This document shows positions 28,154 to 36,660 of a stretch of 36,661 nt of DNA, piece after piece. The stretch lies in contig NZ_SMJW01000057.1 of the NCBI RefSeq assembly GCF_004348335.1, positions 1-36,661 on the forward strand, read 5' to 3'. The stretch's first letter is position 1, and every line of letters starts with the position of its first letter. The translations under genes were made by a program, and so were the position numbers. This DNA comes from Actinomadura bangladeshensis. GTDB lineage: Bacteria > Actinomycetota > Actinomycetes > Streptosporangiales > Streptosporangiaceae. The notes under the pieces were generated by a model. The model made no database searches. It was not told the DNA's origin and saw nothing but the letters and a program-made list of their open reading frames with translations.

Positions 28154-28200
28154 GACTGTCACGTTACTCCCGGACCGGACGGCTGTAAGGGTTTTCGGAG
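27387..28200 (-). mobile_element. IS1341-type single-gene element, degenerate
   Basis: A tnpB-only element without a TnpA transposase. The right end is recognised by a hairpin at 27396-27418 (9-bp stem with one mismatch, 5-nt loop) followed on the minus strand by GGAAGTCAA. The terminal TCAA, usual for this group, ends at 27387. The left end is not clear; it should lie between the start codon at 28153 and roughly 28200, where GTAAGG and a CCGGACCGG stretch occur. The element sits between the essential genes cmk and der and probably transposes only with help in trans, if at all. Confidence 0.6.
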
Positions 28201-28313
28201 ATGTGTGACCCGGTCTGGGGAGCGTCCCGGTTGCGCCGGGCCGCTCCTAGCGGAGTCCGAATTCCTCTCCGGTCCAAAGGGCCGGGGCATCCTTCAGAGG
28301 ACCAGGTGAACAG

Positions 28314-29699
28314 TTGAGCGATTACGAGATCGAGACGGTGGACGTCGTGGACGGCGTCGCCGACGAGGCGGGCCCGGCGCCGGTCGTGGCGGTGGTGGGG
28401 CGGCCGAACGTCGGCAAGTCCACCCTCGTCAACCGGATCCTCGGCCGCCGTGAGGCCGTCGTGGAGGACGTCCCGGGCGTGACCCGCGACCGGGTCGCCT
28501 ACGACGCGACGTGGAGCGGGCGGCGGTTCACCGTCGTCGACACCGGCGGCTGGCTGCCCGACTCGTCCGGCCTGGCCGCGGCGATCGCCGAGCAGGCGCG
28601 GCTGGCGGTCGACCTCGCGGACGTGGTGATGTTCGTGGTCGACGCGACCGTGGGCGCCACCGACGTGGACGAGGCCGTGGTGGAGATCCTGCGCCGGTCC
28701 GGCAAGCCGGTGGTGCTGGTGGCCAACAAGGTCGACGACATCGGCGCCGAGTCGGACGCGGCGCTGCTGTGGTCGCTCGGCATCGGCGAGCCGCACCCGG
28801 TCAGCGCGCTGCACGGGCGCGGCAGCGGCGACCTGCTCGACGCGGTGCTGGAGGCGCTGCCGCAGGAGCCGCCGGCGGAGTCGTTCGGCGCCGAGGGCGG
28901 GCCGCGCCGGGTGGCGCTGCTCGGCCGTCCGAACGTCGGCAAGTCGAGCCTGCTGAACAAGCTGGCGGGGGAGCAGCGCGCGGTCGTCGACTCGGTGGCG
29001 GGCACGACCCGCGACCCGGTCGACGAGCTGATCGAGCTCGGCGGCAGGACCTGGCGGTTCATCGACACGGCGGGGATCCGGCGGCGGCACCGGGAGAACC
29101 AGGGCGCCGACTTCTACGCGACGCTGCGCACCCAGTCGGCGCTGGAGCGCGCCGAGGTCGCGGTGGTGCTGGTGGACGCCGACCAGCCGCTCGCCGAGCA
29201 GGACCTGCGGATCATCTCGATGGTGGTCGAGTCCGGCCGCGCGCTGGTGATCGCCTACAACAAGTGGGACCTGCTGGACGAGGAGCGCCGCCACTACCTG
29301 GAGCGCGAGATCGACCGGCAGCTGCACAGCGCCCGCTGGGCGCCGCGGGTGAACATCTCCGCGAAGACCGGCCGGCACATGGAGAAGCTGGTGCCGGGCA
29401 TCGAGACCGCGCTGGACGGCTGGGGCACCCGCGTCCCGACGTCCAAGCTGAACCAGTTCTTCGCCGACCTGGTGAACTCCCACCCGCACCCGGTGCGGGG
29501 CGGCAAGCAGCCGCGGGTGCTGTTCGCGACGCAGGCGGGCGTGCGGCCGCCGCGGTTCGTGCTGTTCACCTCCGGGTTCCTGGAGGAGGGCTACCGGCGG
29601 TTCATCGAGCGGCGGCTGCGCGAGGAGTTCGGCTTCGAGGGCACCCCGCTCGACATCGCGATGAAGATCCGCGAGAAGCGGGGCAAGGGCGGGAAGTAG
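28314..29699 (+). CDS. der: Ribosome-assembly GTPase Der (EngA)
   Basis: A 461-residue protein with two tandem Era-like GTPase domains and a KH-like C-terminus, needed for 50S subunit maturation. The first G1 is [15 protein letters not shown] (28-42) with DTGGW (G3) and NKVD (G4). The second G1 is [15 protein letters not shown] with DTAGI and NKWD. The C-terminus contains [20 protein letters not shown] and the basic tail KRGKGGK. It starts with TTG (MSDYEIETV), with AGGTGA 5 nt upstream. The element inserted upstream has replaced the usual tight cmk-der spacing with about 920 bp, so der may need its own promoter in 28154-28313. Confidence 0.95.
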   Translation: MSDYEIETVDVVDGVADEAGPAPVVAVVGRPNVGKSTLVNRILGRREAVVEDVPGVTRDRVAYDATWSGRRFTVVDTGGWLPDSSGLAAAIAEQARLAVDLADVVMFVVDATVGATDVDEAVVEILRRSGKPVVLVANKVDDIGAESDAALLWSLGIGEPHPVSALHGRGSGDLLDAVLEALPQEPPAESFGAEGGPRRVALLGRPNVGKSSLLNKLAGEQRAVVDSVAGTTRDPVDELIELGGRTWRFIDTAGIRRRHRENQGADFYATLRTQSALERAEVAVVLVDADQPLAEQDLRIISMVVESGRALVIAYNKWDLLDEERRHYLEREIDRQLHSARWAPRVNISAKTGRHMEKLVPGIETALDGWGTRVPTSKLNQFFADLVNSHPHPVRGGKQPRVLFATQAGVRPPRFVLFTSGFLEEGYRRFIERRLREEFGFEGTPLDIAMKIREKRGKGGK

Positions 29700-29768
29700 C
29701 GGAACCGGGCCGCGTCGTGTCAGGATGCCTTCTACGGGACGAGAGTAAGTCTTCCATTACTCGCTGAT

Positions 29769-29797
29769 CCCGGGACGGACAACGGTTTCGTCCGGGG
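29769..29797 (+). terminator. Hairpin terminator after der
   Basis: CCCGGGACG (29769-29777) pairs with CGTCCGGGG (29789-29797) at 8 of 9 positions around an 11-nt loop. It lies 70 bp after the der stop and 43 bp before the next gene. Confidence 0.45.
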
Positions 29798-29839
29798 GCC
29801 TGCCCTCCGGGCATCAGGGCGCGGGTCGAGGGGTGCGAC

Positions 29840-30046
29840 GTGAAGCTCTTGCTACTGCTCTGCGTGGCCGCCGGATGCGTGGCGCTCAGCTTCGCCTGGC
29901 GGGAACCGTGGATCGGCGGCGTGGGCCTGCTGATCGCCTTCGTGGCCATGTTCACCGACCGCGACGATGTCCGGACGGACGACGAGCGCGGCAGCTACGA
30001 GACCACCAAGGCCGTCCGCAACATGCGCGCTCGCGACCGCAAGTGA
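29840..30046 (+). CDS. Small membrane protein, unknown function
   Basis: A 68-residue protein with a GTG start. Residues 1-18 (VKLLLLLCVAAGCVALSF) and about 23-41 (WIGGVGLLIAFVAMF) are two membrane helices joined by a short WREP loop. A charged cytoplasmic tail follows (TDRDDVRTDDERGSYETTKA, ending RNMRARDRK). I do not recognise the family. Codon use is G/C at third positions as in real genes of this region. It converges with the next gene on a shared hairpin. Confidence 0.65.
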   Translation: MKLLLLLCVAAGCVALSFAWREPWIGGVGLLIAFVAMFTDRDDVRTDDERGSYETTKAVRNMRARDRK

Positions 30047-30054
30047 CGCCGGCG

Positions 30055-30073
30055 GACGGCCCGGGCGGCCGTC
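30055..30073. terminator. Bidirectional hairpin between convergent membrane protein genes
   Basis: GACGGCC (30055-30061) pairs perfectly with GGCCGTC (30067-30073) around a 5-nt loop. It lies 8 bp after the plus-strand gene and overlaps the last 2 bp of the minus-strand gene. Confidence 0.5.
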
Positions 30074-30674
30074 AGCGGTCGTAGCGCGGGTCGCCCGCGA
30101 CGTGCTGGTCGCCGGGCCGCGGCGACGGCGGGCCCGGCTGGTTCTCCCGCGCGTAGCGTCCGTGCACGATCGGCTGGGTGGTGCCGGCCGGTGCGGGTTC
30201 CCGTGCGGGCAGGGGCCGTTCTCGCGCGCCGACGACGGCGAACCGGCCGAGCGCGAACGCGGCGAGGAAGACGATCACGACGCCGAGCCCGGTGAACCCG
30301 GCGAGCCGCTCGGCGAGGATCTGGCCCTCGGTGGTGCCGAGCGGGGCGCCGATGCCGGTCACGTCCCACAGTGTGGCGAGGAGCGGTCCGACGGCGAACC
30401 AGGCGCCGCCGAGCGCGGCCAGCCAGCCGCCGAACATCGCGAAGGCGCGGTTGGCGCTGAAGAGCAGGATCAGCCCGCCGAGCACGGCCGCGGCGGCGGG
30501 CGCGATGCTCAGTTCGAGCCGGTCGGTGGTGTAGACCCAGGTGTCGTCCGGTGCGAAGCCGAAGCCGAAGTAGGGGCCGGCGAAGGGCAGCAGGCCGCCC
30601 CACAGCCCCAGCAGGATCAGCAGGACTCCACTGAGGACGCCCCGGGTGCGGGGTGCTCGCATGGTCCCAGTCAT
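30072..30674 (-). CDS. Four-helix membrane protein, unknown function
   Basis: A 200-residue protein with four predicted membrane segments: GVLSGVLLILLGLWGGLLPF (about 12-31), LSIAPAAAAVLGGLILLFSA (55-74), FAMFGGWLAALGGAWFAVGP (78-97) and LGVVIVFLAAFALGRFAVVG (129-148). A Pro/Arg-rich cytoplasmic tail of about 50 residues follows (PGPPSPRPGDQHV). The ATG at 30674 is chosen because AGGAGG lies 7 nt upstream; the ATG at 30680 is too close to it. I recognise no family, though it resembles uncharacterised actinobacterial integral membrane proteins. Confidence 0.7.
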   Translation of the reverse strand: MTGTMRAPRTRGVLSGVLLILLGLWGGLLPFAGPYFGFGFAPDDTWVYTTDRLELSIAPAAAAVLGGLILLFSANRAFAMFGGWLAALGGAWFAVGPLLATLWDVTGIGAPLGTTEGQILAERLAGFTGLGVVIVFLAAFALGRFAVVGARERPLPAREPAPAGTTQPIVHGRYARENQPGPPSPRPGDQHVAGDPRYDR

Positions 30675-30786
30675 GATCATTCCTCCTGACCGGGCGTCCG
30701 AATTCCGTTTTGAGTCACCGTTTACCCGGAGCCGGGCGATCCACACGGTTCAAAGACCCACACGTGGCCAAAAAGGGAGCATTTCC

Positions 30787-30867
30787 ATGGAAAGTGGATA
30801 TTCGGGTCAACGTCGAGTGCCGTTGAGCAGGGGCCGATCCGCAACTGCGAGCTTGGACGTAAGCTAA
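30787..30867 (+). CDS. Possible 26-residue peptide
   Basis: An ATG preceded by AAGGGAG with 7-nt spacing opens a 26-codon frame (MESGYSGQRRVPLSRGRS at the start) ending in TAA at 30865-30867. Codon use is not strongly G/C-biased. It lies in the 30675-30932 gap before the molybdate operon. It could be a small secreted or leader peptide, or chance; the good ribosome site is the main support. Confidence 0.3.
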   Translation: MESGYSGQRRVPLSRGRSATASLDVS

Positions 30868-30896
30868 TGCTCGCAGGTCCGCGAGAAGATGGCATC

Positions 30897-30925
30897 TTTC
30901 CCTCGCATCTGCGGTTGGCTAGGCT
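30897..30925 (+). promoter_or_regulatory. Promoter of the leaderless molybdate operon
   Basis: TTTCCC (30897-30902), 17-bp spacer, TAGGCT (30920-30925), then 7 nt to the GTG of the regulator gene. The mRNA is predicted to start at that GTG. The -35 is weak. Confidence 0.4.
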
Positions 30926-30932
30926 GAGGCCC

Positions 30933-31346
30933 GTGACCACGTTCAGGATCAGTGAGGCGGCGGCGCTGCTCGGGGTCAGCGCGGACACCGTCCGCCGCTG
31001 GGTGGACGGCGGGCGGCTCCCGGCGTCCCGCGACGAGCACGGGCACCGGCGCGTGCCCGGCGCCGAGCTCGCCGCGTTCGTGCGCGACCAGGCGCGCGGT
31101 GCGGCGCCGTCCGACCAGCCCGAGCGGTTCTCCTCGGCGCGCAACCGGCTGCGCGGCATCGTCACCGACGTGGTCCGGGACGGGGTGATGGCGCAGGTGG
31201 AGATCCAGGCGGGCCCGTTCCGGGTGGTGTCGCTGATGAGCAGGGAGGCCGCCGACGACCTCGGCCTCCAGGTGGGCGTGGTCGCCGAGGCGGTCGTGAA
31301 GTCGACGAACGTCGTGGTCGAGGTCGCGGAACCGGGAGCATCATGA
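30933..31346 (+). CDS. HTH-Mop (TOBE) molybdate-responsive protein
   Basis: A 137-residue protein. Residues 1-50 form a MerR/excisionase-type HTH (FRISEAAALLGVSADTVRRW, then DGGRLPASRDEHGHRRV). Residues 68-132 form a Mop/TOBE molybdate-binding domain (SARNRLRGIVTDVVRDGVMA and later GVVAEAVVKSTNVVVEV). This HTH-Mop fusion is common in actinobacteria ahead of modABC and functions like a small ModE, sensing molybdate to control uptake. The stop overlaps the modA start by 4 nt. No Shine-Dalgarno sequence is present; a -10 element 7 nt upstream implies leaderless translation. Confidence 0.85.
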   Translation: MTTFRISEAAALLGVSADTVRRWVDGGRLPASRDEHGHRRVPGAELAAFVRDQARGAAPSDQPERFSSARNRLRGIVTDVVRDGVMAQVEIQAGPFRVVSLMSREAADDLGLQVGVVAEAVVKSTNVVVEVAEPGAS

Positions 31347-32119
31347 TCAAGCGCACCGCGGTGGCGGCCGCCCTCCTGCTCGCGGCGGCGGGCTGCGGTG
31401 ACGTCGAAGGCGGCTCGTCCGGCGCGGACGCGGGCAAGGCCGGCGGCGGGACGCTGACGGTGTTCGCGGCGGCGTCGCTGACCGAGGCGTTCACGGCGCT
31501 CGGGAAGAGGTTCGAGGGCGCGCACCCCGGCGTGCGGGTCCGGTTCAACTTCGGCGGCAGCTCGACGCTCGCGCAGCAGATCACGCAGGGCGCCCCGGCG
31601 GACGTGTTCGCGTCCGCGAACCCGGCCACGATGAAGACCGTGGCGGACGCGGGCGAGGCGTCCGGGCGGCCGCGCGTGTTCACCAGGAACCGCCTGGTCA
31701 TCGCCGTCCCCAAGGACGACCCCGGCAGGGTGGCCAAGCTCGGGGACCTGTCCCGGCCGGGCCTGAAGGTGGCCCTGTGCGCGGTGCAGGTGCCCTGCGG
31801 GTCCGCCGCGAAGACCGCGCTCGACGCCGCCGGGGTCCGCGTCGAGCCCGCGTCGCGGGAGAGGGACGTCAAGGCCGTCCTGACCAAGGTCGGGCTCGGG
31901 GAGGCCGACGCCGGTCTCGTCTACCGCACCGACGTCAGGGCGGCGGACGGGAGGGTCCGCGGGATCGAGTTCCCCGAGGCGGCGAAGGCCGTCAACGACT
32001 ACCCGATCGTCCAGGTCGCCAAGGCCCCGAACGCCGCCCTCGCCGGGGACTTCATCGACCTGGTGCTCGGCTCGCAGGGCGAGGCGGTGCTGACCGGGGC
32101 GGGCTTCGAAGCGCCATGA
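31343..32119 (+). CDS. modA: Molybdate-binding lipoprotein ModA
   Basis: A 258-residue periplasmic-type binding protein. The signal peptide MIKRTAVAAALLLAAAGCG has lipobox AAAGC (Cys18). The mature domain starts LTVFAAASLTEAFTALGKRF, the ModA signature whose serine binds the oxyanion. FNFGGSSTLAQQITQGAPAD and VFASANPATM follow, and a Tyr-containing AGLVYRTDV lies in the second lobe. It captures molybdate (or tungstate) for ModBC. It overlaps both neighbours by 4 nt. Confidence 0.95.
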   Translation: MIKRTAVAAALLLAAAGCGDVEGGSSGADAGKAGGGTLTVFAAASLTEAFTALGKRFEGAHPGVRVRFNFGGSSTLAQQITQGAPADVFASANPATMKTVADAGEASGRPRVFTRNRLVIAVPKDDPGRVAKLGDLSRPGLKVALCAVQVPCGSAAKTALDAAGVRVEPASRERDVKAVLTKVGLGEADAGLVYRTDVRAADGRVRGIEFPEAAKAVNDYPIVQVAKAPNAALAGDFIDLVLGSQGEAVLTGAGFEAP

Positions 32120-32913
32120 GACCCGACGCGGTGCCGGGCCGGCCGCCGTGGATCCTGCTGCTGCCCGCGCTGACCGGGCTGGCGTTCCTGGTACTGCCCC
32201 TGGCCGGGCTGCTCGTCCGGGCGCCCTGGGCGACGCTCGGCACCCGGCTGCTCGAGCCGCAGGTGCTGGACGCGCTGCGCCTGTCGCTGCTCAGCGCCAC
32301 CCTGGCCACCTGCCTGTGCGTGCTGTTCGGCGTCCCGCTGGCCTGGACGCTGGCGCGCGTCCCGTTCCCCGGCGTCCGCCTGGTCCGCGCGCTGGTGACG
32401 GTGCCGCTGGTGCTGCCGCCGGTCGTGGGCGGCGTCGCGCTGCTGCTCGTCCTCGGCCGGCGCGGCCTGGTCGGCGGCCTGCTGGACTCCGCCTTCGGGA
32501 TCACGTTCCCGTTCACCACCGCCGGCGTCGTGCTGGCCGAGACGTTCGTGGCGATGCCGTTCCTGGTGATCAGCGTGGAGGGCGCGCTGCGCGCCGCCGA
32601 CCTGCGCTACGAGGAGGCCGCCGCCACCCTCGGCGCCGGCCGCTGGACGGTCTTCCGCCGGGTCACGCTGCCGCTCGTCGCACCGGGCGTGGCGGCCGGC
32701 GCCGTCCTGTGCTGGGCGCGGGCGCTCGGCGAGTTCGGCGCGACGATCACCTTCGCGGGCAACTTCCCGGGCCGCACGCAGACGATGCCGCTCGCCGTCT
32801 ACCTGGCGCTGGAGACCGACCCGCAGGCCGCGATCGTGCTCAGCCTCGTCCTGCTCGCCGTCTCGGTGATCGTCTTGGCGGCCCTGCGCGACCGGTGGGT
32901 GAACACCACGTGA
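32116..32913 (+). CDS. modB: Molybdate ABC transporter permease ModB
   Basis: A 265-residue permease with about six membrane helices and the EAA loop YEEAAATLGAGRWTVFRRVT (about 163-182), which docks on ModC. RALGEFGATITFAGNFPGRT near the C-terminus is the molybdate permease signature. ATGA overlap with modA and GTGA overlap with modC give tight translational coupling. Confidence 0.95.
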   Translation: MRPDAVPGRPPWILLLPALTGLAFLVLPLAGLLVRAPWATLGTRLLEPQVLDALRLSLLSATLATCLCVLFGVPLAWTLARVPFPGVRLVRALVTVPLVLPPVVGGVALLLVLGRRGLVGGLLDSAFGITFPFTTAGVVLAETFVAMPFLVISVEGALRAADLRYEEAAATLGAGRWTVFRRVTLPLVAPGVAAGAVLCWARALGEFGATITFAGNFPGRTQTMPLAVYLALETDPQAAIVLSLVLLAVSVIVLAALRDRWVNTT

Positions 32914-33965
32914 GCGACACGAGCGACGGGCTGGACGCCCACCTCGTCGTGCGGCGGGCGGGGTTCGGCCTCGACCTGCCGCTGACCGCCGCGCCGGGCG
33001 AGGTCGTGGCGCTGCTCGGTCCGAACGGCGCCGGGAAGAGCACCGCGCTGCGGGCGCTGGCCGGGCTCGTCCCGATGGCGGGCGGACACGTGCGGGTGGA
33101 CGGCGAGGACCTGCGCCCGCTGCCGCCCGACCGCCGCGGCATCGGCATGGTCTTCCAGGACTACCTGCTGTTCCCGCACCTCAGCGTGCTGGAGAACGTC
33201 GCGTTCGGGCCGCGCTGCCGGGGCGCCGGGCGCCGCGCCGCCCGCCGCACCGCCGCCGAGTGGCTGGAGCGCGTCGGGCTCGGCGAGTACGCGTCGGCCC
33301 GTCCCCGCGCGCTGTCGGGCGGGCAGGCGCAGCGCGTCGCGCTCGCCCGCGCGCTGGCCGTCGATCCGGGCCTGCTCCTGCTGGACGAGCCGCTCGCCGC
33401 CCTCGACGCCCGCACGCGGCTGGAGATCCGAGCCGCGCTGCGCCGCCACCTCGCCGGGTTCGCGGGCGCGGCGGTGCTCGTCACCCACGACCCGCTGGAC
33501 GCGATGGTGCTGGCCGACCGCATCGCGGTGGTCGAGGGCGGGCGGCTCGTCCAGGAGGGGGCGCCGGCGGACGTCGCGCGCCGCCCCCGCACCGGCTACG
33601 TGGCGCGGCTCGTCGGGTTGAACCTGTACCGGGGCAGGGCCGAGGGCGGGACCGTGGTGATCGGCGGCGGCGCCGGGACCCTGGACACGGTGGACTCACC
33701 CGAGGGTGAGGTGTTCATAGCGTTCGCGCCATCGTCGGTGGCGCTGTACCGGACGCGTCCCGACGGCAGCCCGCGCAACCTGTGGCGCGCCCGCGTGGCG
33801 GCGGTGGAACGGCAGGGCGACCGTGTCCGGGTGCAGCTGTCCGGACCGCCATTCGACGCGGTCGCGGACGTGACTCCGGCCGCCGTCGCGGAACTCCAAT
33901 TGTCGGAGGGCAGCACGATCTGGGCGGCCGTGAAGGCCACCGAAACCCGCGTTTACCCAGCTTGA
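32910..33965 (+). CDS. modC: Molybdate ABC transporter ATP-binding protein ModC
   Basis: A 351-residue ABC ATPase. Walker A GPNGAGKST (about 36-44), Q-loop VFQDYLLFPH, signature LSGGQAQRVALARAL, Walker B LLLLDEPLAALD and switch LVTHDPLDA are complete. The C-terminal about 130 residues fall in the regulatory region of MalK/ModC-type ATPases. A TOBE domain is visible at about 290-350 (RARVAAVERQGDRVRVQLSG), which may let molybdate inhibit transport. GTG start overlapping modB by 4 nt. Last gene of the operon. Confidence 0.93.
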   Translation: MSDTSDGLDAHLVVRRAGFGLDLPLTAAPGEVVALLGPNGAGKSTALRALAGLVPMAGGHVRVDGEDLRPLPPDRRGIGMVFQDYLLFPHLSVLENVAFGPRCRGAGRRAARRTAAEWLERVGLGEYASARPRALSGGQAQRVALARALAVDPGLLLLDEPLAALDARTRLEIRAALRRHLAGFAGAAVLVTHDPLDAMVLADRIAVVEGGRLVQEGAPADVARRPRTGYVARLVGLNLYRGRAEGGTVVIGGGAGTLDTVDSPEGEVFIAFAPSSVALYRTRPDGSPRNLWRARVAAVERQGDRVRVQLSGPPFDAVADVTPAAVAELQLSEGSTIWAAVKATETRVYPA

Positions 33966-33993
33966 AGGTCCCCCTACCGAAGCACGCCGGGGT

Positions 33994-34012
33994 GGCGGGC
34001 GTCACGTCCGCC
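33994..34012 (+). terminator. Short hairpin after modC
   Basis: GGCGGGCG (33994-34001) pairs with CGTCCGCC (34005-34012), including one G-U pair, with a 3-nt loop. It lies 29 bp after the modC stop and ends just before the CRP-type site of pckG. Confidence 0.4.
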
Positions 34013-34016
34013 CTCG

Positions 34017-34032
34017 CGTGAGAACAATCACA
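34017..34032. promoter_or_regulatory. CRP-type site upstream of pckG
   Basis: The 16-mer CGTGA-N6-TCACA (34017-34032) matches the CRP consensus TGTGA-N6-TCACA at 9 of 10 positions. It lies 111 bp upstream of the pckG start. Gluconeogenic control by a cAMP receptor protein fits the gene. Confidence 0.55.
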
Positions 34033-34063
34033 AAGCGGGCAAGAAGTCTCAAATGCGGACGGG

Positions 34064-34079
34064 ATTGGTCCAGACCAAA
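34064..34079. promoter_or_regulatory. DasR/GntR-type site upstream of pckG
   Basis: ATTGGTCCAGACCAAA contains the dyad TTGGTC-CA-GACCAA (34065-34078). It agrees with the dre consensus ACTGGTCTAGACCAGT of the GlcNAc-responsive GntR regulator DasR at 12 of 16 positions, including TGGTC and AGACCA. It lies 63 bp upstream of the pckG start. Other GntR proteins bind similar sites. Confidence 0.55.
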
Positions 34080-34142
34080 TGGCAAAAACGACGGGTCTTG
34101 TTCATCATGCAAACATCCTGCGAACAGCTGAAGGAGTAGCCC

Positions 34143-35960
34143 GTGTCCATCCAGGTCCCCGGCCTCGACCAGGCCCCAACTGGCCACACCGAACTGATTG
34201 AGTGGGTACGCGGGATCGCCGAGCTGACCAAGCCGGACCGCGTGCAGTGGTGCGACGGCTCGGACGAGGAGTGGGAGCGGCTCACCGGCCTCCTCGTCGA
34301 GCGGGGCACGCTCACGCGGCTCGACCCGGCCAAACGGCCGAACAGCTTCCACGCCGCGTCCGACCCCACCGACGTCGCCCGCGTCGAGGACCGCACGTTC
34401 ATCTGCTCCGAGAAGGAGGAGGACGCCGGTCCCACCAACAACTGGGTCGCCCCCGCCGAGATGAAGGAGACCCTCAACGGCCTCTTCGACGGCTGCATGA
34501 AGGGGCGCACCATGTACGTGGTGCCGTTCTGCATGGGCCCGCTCGGCGGCACGATCTCCCAGCTCGGCGTCGAGATCACCGACTCCGCCTACGTCGCGGT
34601 GTCGATGAAGATCATGACGCGGATGGGCGCGGGCGCGCTGAAGCTCATCGAGGAGCGCGGCTCGTTCGTCAAGGCCGTCCACTCCGTCGGCGCACCGCTC
34701 GAGCCGGGCCAGGCCGACGCCGCGTGGCCGTGCAACTCCACCAAGTACATCACGCACTTCCCCGAGACCCGGGAGATCTGGTCGTACGGGTCCGGCTACG
34801 GCGGCAACGCCCTGCTGGGCAAGAAGTGCTACGCGCTGCGGATCGCCTCGACGATGGCCCGCGACGAGGGCTGGATGGCCGAGCACATGCTCGTCCTCAA
34901 GCTCACCCCGCCGGAGGGCGAGACCCGCTACGTCGCCGCCGCGTTCCCGTCGGCGTGCGGCAAGACCAACCTCGCGATGCTGGAGCCGACCATCCCCGGC
35001 TGGAAGGTCGAGACGATCGGCGACGACATCGCCTGGATGCGGTTCGGCGACGACGGCCGCCTCTACGCCATCAACCCGGAGGCCGGCTTCTTCGGCGTCG
35101 CCCCCGGCACCGGCGAGAGCACCAACGCCAACGCCGTGAAGACGCTGTGGGGCAACAGCATCTTCACCAACGTCGCGCTGACCGACGACGGCGACGTGTG
35201 GTGGGAGGGGCTCACCGACGAGCCGCCCGCGCACCTCACCGACTGGAAGGGCAACGACTGGACGCCGGAGTCCGACACCCCGGCGGCCCACCCGAACGCC
35301 CGCTTCACCACCCCGGCCGGGCAGTGCCCGATCATCGCCGACGAGTGGGAGGACCCGAAGGGCGTCCCGATCTCGGCGATCCTGTTCGGCGGCCGGCGCG
35401 CCTCCGCCGTCCCGCTGGTCACCGAGTCCTTCGACTGGCAGCAGGGCGTGTTCCTCGGCGCGAACATCGCGTCGGAGAAGACCGCCGCCGCCGAGGGCGC
35501 CGTCGGCGAGCTGCGCCGCGACCCGTTCGCCATGCTGCCGTTCTGCGGCTACAACATGGGCGACTACTTCGGCCACTGGCTCGACATCGGCAAGGCCACC
35601 GACGCCGAGAAGCTTCCGCGGATCTACTACGTCAACTGGTTCCGCAAGAACGCCGACGGCAGGTTCATCTGGCCCGGCTTCGGCGAGAACAGCCGCGTCC
35701 TGAAGTGGATCGTGGAGCGGCTCAACGGCAAGGCCGACGCCGCCAAGTCGCCGATCGGGCACCTGCCGACCAAGGCGGCGCTCGACACCGACGGCCTCGC
35801 CATGGACGACGCCGACCTGGAGACGCTCCTGTCGGTCGACACCGAGGTGTGGAAGCAGGAGGCCGCCCTCGTGCCGGAGTTCTTCGAGAAGTTCGGTGAC
35901 CACATGCCGAAGGCGCTGTGGGACGAGTACCACGACCTGGTGCGCCGCCTGGAGCACTGA
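34143..35960 (+). CDS. pckG: Phosphoenolpyruvate carboxykinase (GTP)
   Basis: A 605-residue gluconeogenic enzyme that converts oxaloacetate and GTP to PEP, GDP and CO2. The P-loop with the reactive cysteine, FPSACGKTN, is at 268-276. Substrate-binding [13 protein letters not shown] (99-111), the [11 protein letters not shown] guanine-site region and metal-binding residues in [11 protein letters not shown] are present. Length matches the GTP family (about 600), not the ATP family (about 540). GTG start with AAGGAG 5 nt upstream. Two candidate operators (CRP-type, DasR-type) lie in the 177-bp leader, so expression probably depends on the carbon source. Confidence 0.96.
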   Translation: MSIQVPGLDQAPTGHTELIEWVRGIAELTKPDRVQWCDGSDEEWERLTGLLVERGTLTRLDPAKRPNSFHAASDPTDVARVEDRTFICSEKEEDAGPTNNWVAPAEMKETLNGLFDGCMKGRTMYVVPFCMGPLGGTISQLGVEITDSAYVAVSMKIMTRMGAGALKLIEERGSFVKAVHSVGAPLEPGQADAAWPCNSTKYITHFPETREIWSYGSGYGGNALLGKKCYALRIASTMARDEGWMAEHMLVLKLTPPEGETRYVAAAFPSACGKTNLAMLEPTIPGWKVETIGDDIAWMRFGDDGRLYAINPEAGFFGVAPGTGESTNANAVKTLWGNSIFTNVALTDDGDVWWEGLTDEPPAHLTDWKGNDWTPESDTPAAHPNARFTTPAGQCPIIADEWEDPKGVPISAILFGGRRASAVPLVTESFDWQQGVFLGANIASEKTAAAEGAVGELRRDPFAMLPFCGYNMGDYFGHWLDIGKATDAEKLPRIYYVNWFRKNADGRFIWPGFGENSRVLKWIVERLNGKADAAKSPIGHLPTKAALDTDGLAMDDADLETLLSVDTEVWKQEAALVPEFFEKFGDHMPKALWDEYHDLVRRLEH

Positions 35961-35983
35961 CCCGGCGCACGGCGTGAGCGCGG

Positions 35984-36019
35984 GGCCGGCCGCGGACTTT
36001 GCGGAGTCCGCGACCGGCC
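35984..36019 (+). terminator. Strong hairpin terminator after pckG
   Basis: A 15-bp stem with one mismatch: 35984-35998 pairs with 36005-36019 around the 6-nt loop TTGCGG. It is followed by TTGGCGTTG. It starts 23 bp after the pckG stop. Confidence 0.7.
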
Positions 36020-36084
36020 TTGGCGTTGCCGGGACGGAAAACGGGCCATCACTTGGGGAAGTCCCCGACCCAGGGAGGCCCGGC

Positions 36085-36660
36085 ATGCTCGACCTGATGA
36101 CGCGGCACTGGTGGGTGCTGGCCCTGCGCGGCGCGTTCGCGATCCTGTTCGGCATCGTCGCGCTCGTGTGGCCCGGCATCACCGTCTTCGCGCTGGTGCT
36201 GCTGTTCGGCGCGTACGCGCTCGCGGACGGGATCGTCGCGGTGACGCAGGCGGTCCGCGGCACGACCGGCGGACCGCGCGGCCTGCTCGCGCTGTCCGGG
36301 GTCGCCGGGATCGCGCTCGGCATCGCCGCGCTGGCCTGGCCGGGCATCACCGCGTTCATCCTGCTGATGCTGATCGCCGCGTGGGCGGTCGCGACCGGCC
36401 TGCTGGAGATCGTCGTCGCGGTCGCGCTGCACCGCGAGCTGCGCGGCGAATGGCTCTACGTGCTGACCGGCGCGATCTCGCTGATCTTCGGGATCCTGCT
36501 GTTCGCCTGGCCGGTCTCGGGGGCGATCGCGGTGGTCTGGCTGATCGGCCTGCTCGCGCTGCTGTTCGGCGCCGCGATGCTCGGCGTCGCGTTCCGGCTG
36601 CGCCGGCTCGGCCGGACCGCGGAGCGGCCGCACGGGGCGCCCACCGCCCACCGCCCCTGA
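36085..36660 (+). CDS. HdeD/DUF308-family membrane protein
   Basis: A 191-residue protein with six membrane helices in three pairs. Each pair carries the HdeD-type repeat: LRGAFAILFGIVALVWPGIT (13-32), SGVAGIALGIAALAWPGITA (72-91) and TGAISLIFGILLFAWPVSGA (131-150). The W-P ends of the helices are the family hallmark. HdeD proteins are acid-resistance-associated in E. coli, but actinobacterial members are uncharacterised. GGGAGG precedes the ATG with 6-nt spacing. The stop codon is 1 bp before the window end, so downstream partners are unseen. Confidence 0.88.
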   Translation: MLDLMTRHWWVLALRGAFAILFGIVALVWPGITVFALVLLFGAYALADGIVAVTQAVRGTTGGPRGLLALSGVAGIALGIAALAWPGITAFILLMLIAAWAVATGLLEIVVAVALHRELRGEWLYVLTGAISLIFGILLFAWPVSGAIAVVWLIGLLALLFGAAMLGVAFRLRRLGRTAERPHGAPTAHRP

